DNA of 64,000 nucleotides from Glebionis coronaria (Eukaryota > Streptophyta > Magnoliopsida > Asterales > Asteraceae): assembly GCA_025667525.1 (NCBI GenBank), contig CM046878.1, forward strand, positions 393,704,974-393,768,973, given 5' to 3'. Of the stretch, positions 61,501 to 64,000 are shown piece after piece. How positions within the stretch are numbered: position 1 is the stretch's first letter; the number at the start of each line of letters is the position of its first letter. The position numbers and the translations under genes are program-made. The notes under the pieces were generated by a model that was given only the letters and a program-made list of their open reading frames with translations, ran no database searches and was not told the DNA's origin.

Positions 61501-62559
61501 TAGGTCAAGAGAAGGACGTGGGTAAAATTTTAGCTTATGGCATCAGCTTATAGCTTAATGGGCCAAAAAGCCCACTAAGAATAAGTTGTTTTGAAATAAG
61601 CTATCTTAAGCTCATTTTCACCTTTTGGGCCTTTGAAAAATTGTGTTTAAAATTGAATTTTTAGCTTAACTAGAGTTTTTGGGCTACTTTTGTGGACTTT
61701 TTCTTATTGAGCCAATTCTAAGCCCATTAAGGGTTTGTTTCACTGTTTAGCCCATTTGGAGGCCCAATAGGGGTAATTTTGGTATTTTAAGTTCATTTTC
61801 TGATTATTTAGGTTAAATTTAGTAGGTTTGCAAGTTTTTAGAATTTTTTATAAACTTTGAATTTTTTATTATTATTTTACTATTAAAATAATCATTTTTA
61901 TTTTTAACTAAGATTTTTAACTTTTTATATTTTTCCTAGGTCTTATACATTAAGTTAGAATTTTTAGAACTTTCCAAATATTTTTAGCACCTTTTAATTA
62001 TTTTCTAGGATTATTTTAAGTTTTTAATAGTTTTTAAGCATTTAAAAATAGTTTTTAGTGGTTTGAAAATTTAGAAAAATACTTTTTAGTTTAATTAAGT
62101 TATTTTTAAGGTTTACAAACTATAAAAGCTTAATTTGGACTTTTTATTAATTATATTGATTTTTAGGGCTTTAATTAGCATGAAAAAAATAATATTTAAT
62201 TAAATAAAAGGTTTGGTGAAGTTTTAATTTTTTGTAAGCCCTTTTAATATTTTAGTGGATTTTTAGGAATTTTTAGGAATTTTTTTTGAATAAAATTTTA
62301 TTTTACCCCTTTTTACCATTTTACGTCTTTTACGTCTTAGTGTAATTTTCTCGTATCCGTCTTCATTTTTCTTTCCTTTCTTCTTAATATTAATCACAAA
62401 CTTTTAATCAAATTCAAAACACGCATAACACACTAACCTCCTTGAGAACGAACTCACACACTTGGGTCATTTTAGTGCTTGATTTTCCTAAATCAACGTA
62501 CTTAATACTTACCCTAATTACCTTGTTTTCCTAAACAAGTGCTAATTTCACAATTATCA
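58530..62559 (+). repeat. 3' LTR of element B
   Basis: 4030 bases, homologous along its length to 30257-34311, with scattered substitutions and a roughly 30-base deletion near 58980. TATA box at 59687-59694. Followed by TSD AATAG (62560-62564). Confidence 0.95.
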
Positions 62560-62564
62560 AATAG

Positions 62565-62695
62565 CGTCGAATAGGATCGAATAAGGTCGAATATGGTCGA
62601 TTAGGGTCGAATAGGGGGTAATTACCTAATTATTTTTTATTTTTAGACATTTAACAAAAACCATATACCTAATGGGACATTTCATTAATTAGCAC
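62565..62695 (+). mobile_element. Element M, outer part of the right TIR
   Basis: Continues 30098-30256 after element B. It holds the tcgaatag/gtcgaata repeats and the block acctaatgggacatttcatt, reverse complement of 28927-29060. The outer flank atgtcaag resembles the left TSD. Confidence 0.7.
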
Positions 62696-62862
62696 ATGTC
62701 AAGTGAGGTGTTCCATATGAAAAATAAGTTTTAGGTTAATGGTCCATCTTGAAGAAAATGTCTGTCTAATGTTGCAACACTTAGAGCACTGGGAGCGGTG
62801 CCAAAGGAGAAAAGTAATACCACATATGTTGTGACACCAGAATTACCATGGCACCACATTTT

Positions 62863-64000
62863 TGTAAGTTTATAGACTTTAATTTTAATAGTCGTGTGTT
62901 AGGATCGAACTCCAGATTACGGGATTGCACACAATACGTAAAGAGTTAATTTATTTAAAAAATATATTTATATGTTTATTAAATTAAATTGAGCTTTAAA
63001 CATTTAACCGTCGTTAAGTTAAGAGTTGAGGACTAAACTATTAACGTGGAATAATAAACGAGAGTTAAAGAAGATTCCAGAAGCACCCTATGGTGGTGGT
63101 TTCCGATTGGCTAGAAGCCAGAGGAAGGAAAAGGAAATTTTTTCCTTAAACCTATTTATGGTATAAATCTTATTCTTGGGCTCCAAGGATTTTTTTCACT
63201 ATAAATACCCATGGGATTCCTCATAATTCTACACCCATAATCTCTTTCTCTTTCCCTTGGCCGATTGATCAAACGCACACCCTTAGGGGTTTTGTTTGGT
63301 TTGTTTGGTTTATTTCTTGCGATTAACACTAAAGGAAAAACACCTTTTTAGGGTTCCTTTTATCCTTTGGTTTTGGTTTAGTAATAATCTAGTCCTAGCC
63401 CCTCTCTAGGGTTGTTGGGTAGATTTTCCACAAGGTGTAGAAGCTCGTTTACACGTACTAGACTTACGGTTAGCTCGTTGTATTACGTGTGTACAAGAAC
63501 GTAATATAGTCTTACTTTAGACTATATCTTGGTGGTGTTCGTTATAAACCCTTATTGGTGATTCGTTCTTTATCTTGTGGATCTACACTAGCTAAAAGGT
63601 ATGTAACCCTAATTCGATTAAATATGAATGTGTTATCATTATGATCTTGTTAAATCGCTTCCGCTACATGTGCTTTGATCTTTGTTAGGGTTTTAATAAT
63701 TGTTATGTAGATAATAAACCTTCAGTGGTATCATAGACGTTTTAACATGTTATAATTATCGAAAATCTAAAGTTTTTTAACTAATAATTGTTTTGAGTTA
63801 AAACTACCTGTTTTTTAGGTTTTCTTAAAAATTTTAGAGTTTTGTTTTTTAAAATTGTCATTTTGTCGAATTTTATTAAAAAAGAAAAAATTGGTTTTGA
63901 AACCCTAAATTACATGTTGTAGAATTTTAGATTAAATTACATGATTAATTGTTTTGTCATGTAGATTAATGGTTACGATCCGTGGAGATTTAATTGTTAA
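62863..64000 (+). mobile_element. Ty1/copia element, 5' end (right copy), runs off the window
   Basis: LTR 62863-63724 (TGTAAGTTTATAGAC...CCTTCA), TATA box TATAAATA at 63200-63207, PBS-like TGGTATCATAGACG at 63726-63739, then leader to the window end. Same family as the minus-strand element at 26307-28717, opposite orientation. Gag would begin beyond 64000. Confidence 0.75.

Larger units (their letters stand above)
30257..62559 (+). mobile_element. Full-length Athila/Tat-like Ty3/gypsy element B (contains hAT, C and D)
   Basis: Two LTRs (30257-34311 and 58530-62559), both TGATGAG...TTATCA, an AATAG duplication on each side, a PBS after the 5' LTR and a PPT before the 3' LTR define the element. 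Without the hAT insertion (34945-50886) and its duplicated target, the element is about 16.3 kb. Gag-pol (51006-56749) is in the right order but has many frameshifts and stops. A by-eye sample of about 300 bases in the two LTRs shows about nine mismatches, and the 3' LTR lacks a stretch of roughly 30 bases (near 58980), so B is clearly older than C and D. Confidence 0.95.

Noticed and set aside
26312..64000. One giant palindrome spanning both copia arms and M
   Set aside because: The TIRs of M and the copia LTRs are each inverted pairs, but the short spacers between them do not match, so separate insertions fit better.

Overview
The window is a plant nuclear-genome segment made almost entirely of nested transposable elements, and I see no intact host gene. 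The gag-pol proteins and LTR ends are of the kinds common in large eudicot genomes. The Athila/Tat-like Ty3/gypsy proteins and the Ty1/copia gag pieces resemble sequences I associate with Asteraceae, but that placement rests on memory and is only moderately secure.

Left block (1-28717), read outside in. A Ty1/copia element on the minus strand (26307-28717) is broken in its gag by an Athila/Tat-like Ty3/gypsy element A on the minus strand (16566-26306). Element A is broken in its 3' region by an old, decayed chromovirus-like Ty3/gypsy element E on the plus strand (1-4027 and 13277-16565). Element E was in turn hit, inside an (AT)n microsatellite, by a 9.2-kb non-autonomous Helitron (4028-13276). 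The Helitron has the expected 5' TC, 3' hairpin, CTAG end and A/T target. It carries exon fragments of several unrelated host genes: a cellulose synthase zinc finger, a peroxisomal carrier, a proteasome RPT ATPase and an antisense NUP98, plus unidentified exon-like pieces.

Right block (28927-62695), read outside in. A long-TIR, MULE-like element M (28927-30256 plus 62565-62695) holds in its right TIR a full-length Athila/Tat-like element B (30257-62559, 5-bp TSD AATAG). Element B's leader holds a small non-autonomous hAT element (34945-50886, 8-bp TSD TACGTAAT). The hAT holds a younger Ty3/gypsy element C (35518-50713, TSD GCCTC, two 1712-bp LTRs). Element C's 3' untranslated region holds a very young, pol-less Ty1/copia element D (44435-48415, TSD AAGTA). 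Every layer has a target-site duplication at its boundaries: exact for B, hAT, C and D, and imperfect for M. The order of insertion can therefore be read directly.

At the far right (62863-64000) a second Ty1/copia 5' end, of the same family as 26307-28717, lies in the opposite orientation.

Coding state. C keeps nearly all of gag-pol and is broken mainly by three single-base frameshifts. B is broken many times. A has lost RT, RNase H and integrase and carries a different ORF segment in their place. D has only the C-terminal part of a copia gag. E is a fossil. A, B and C share a structured region after pol: polypurine-tract-like repeats around a conserved hairpin.
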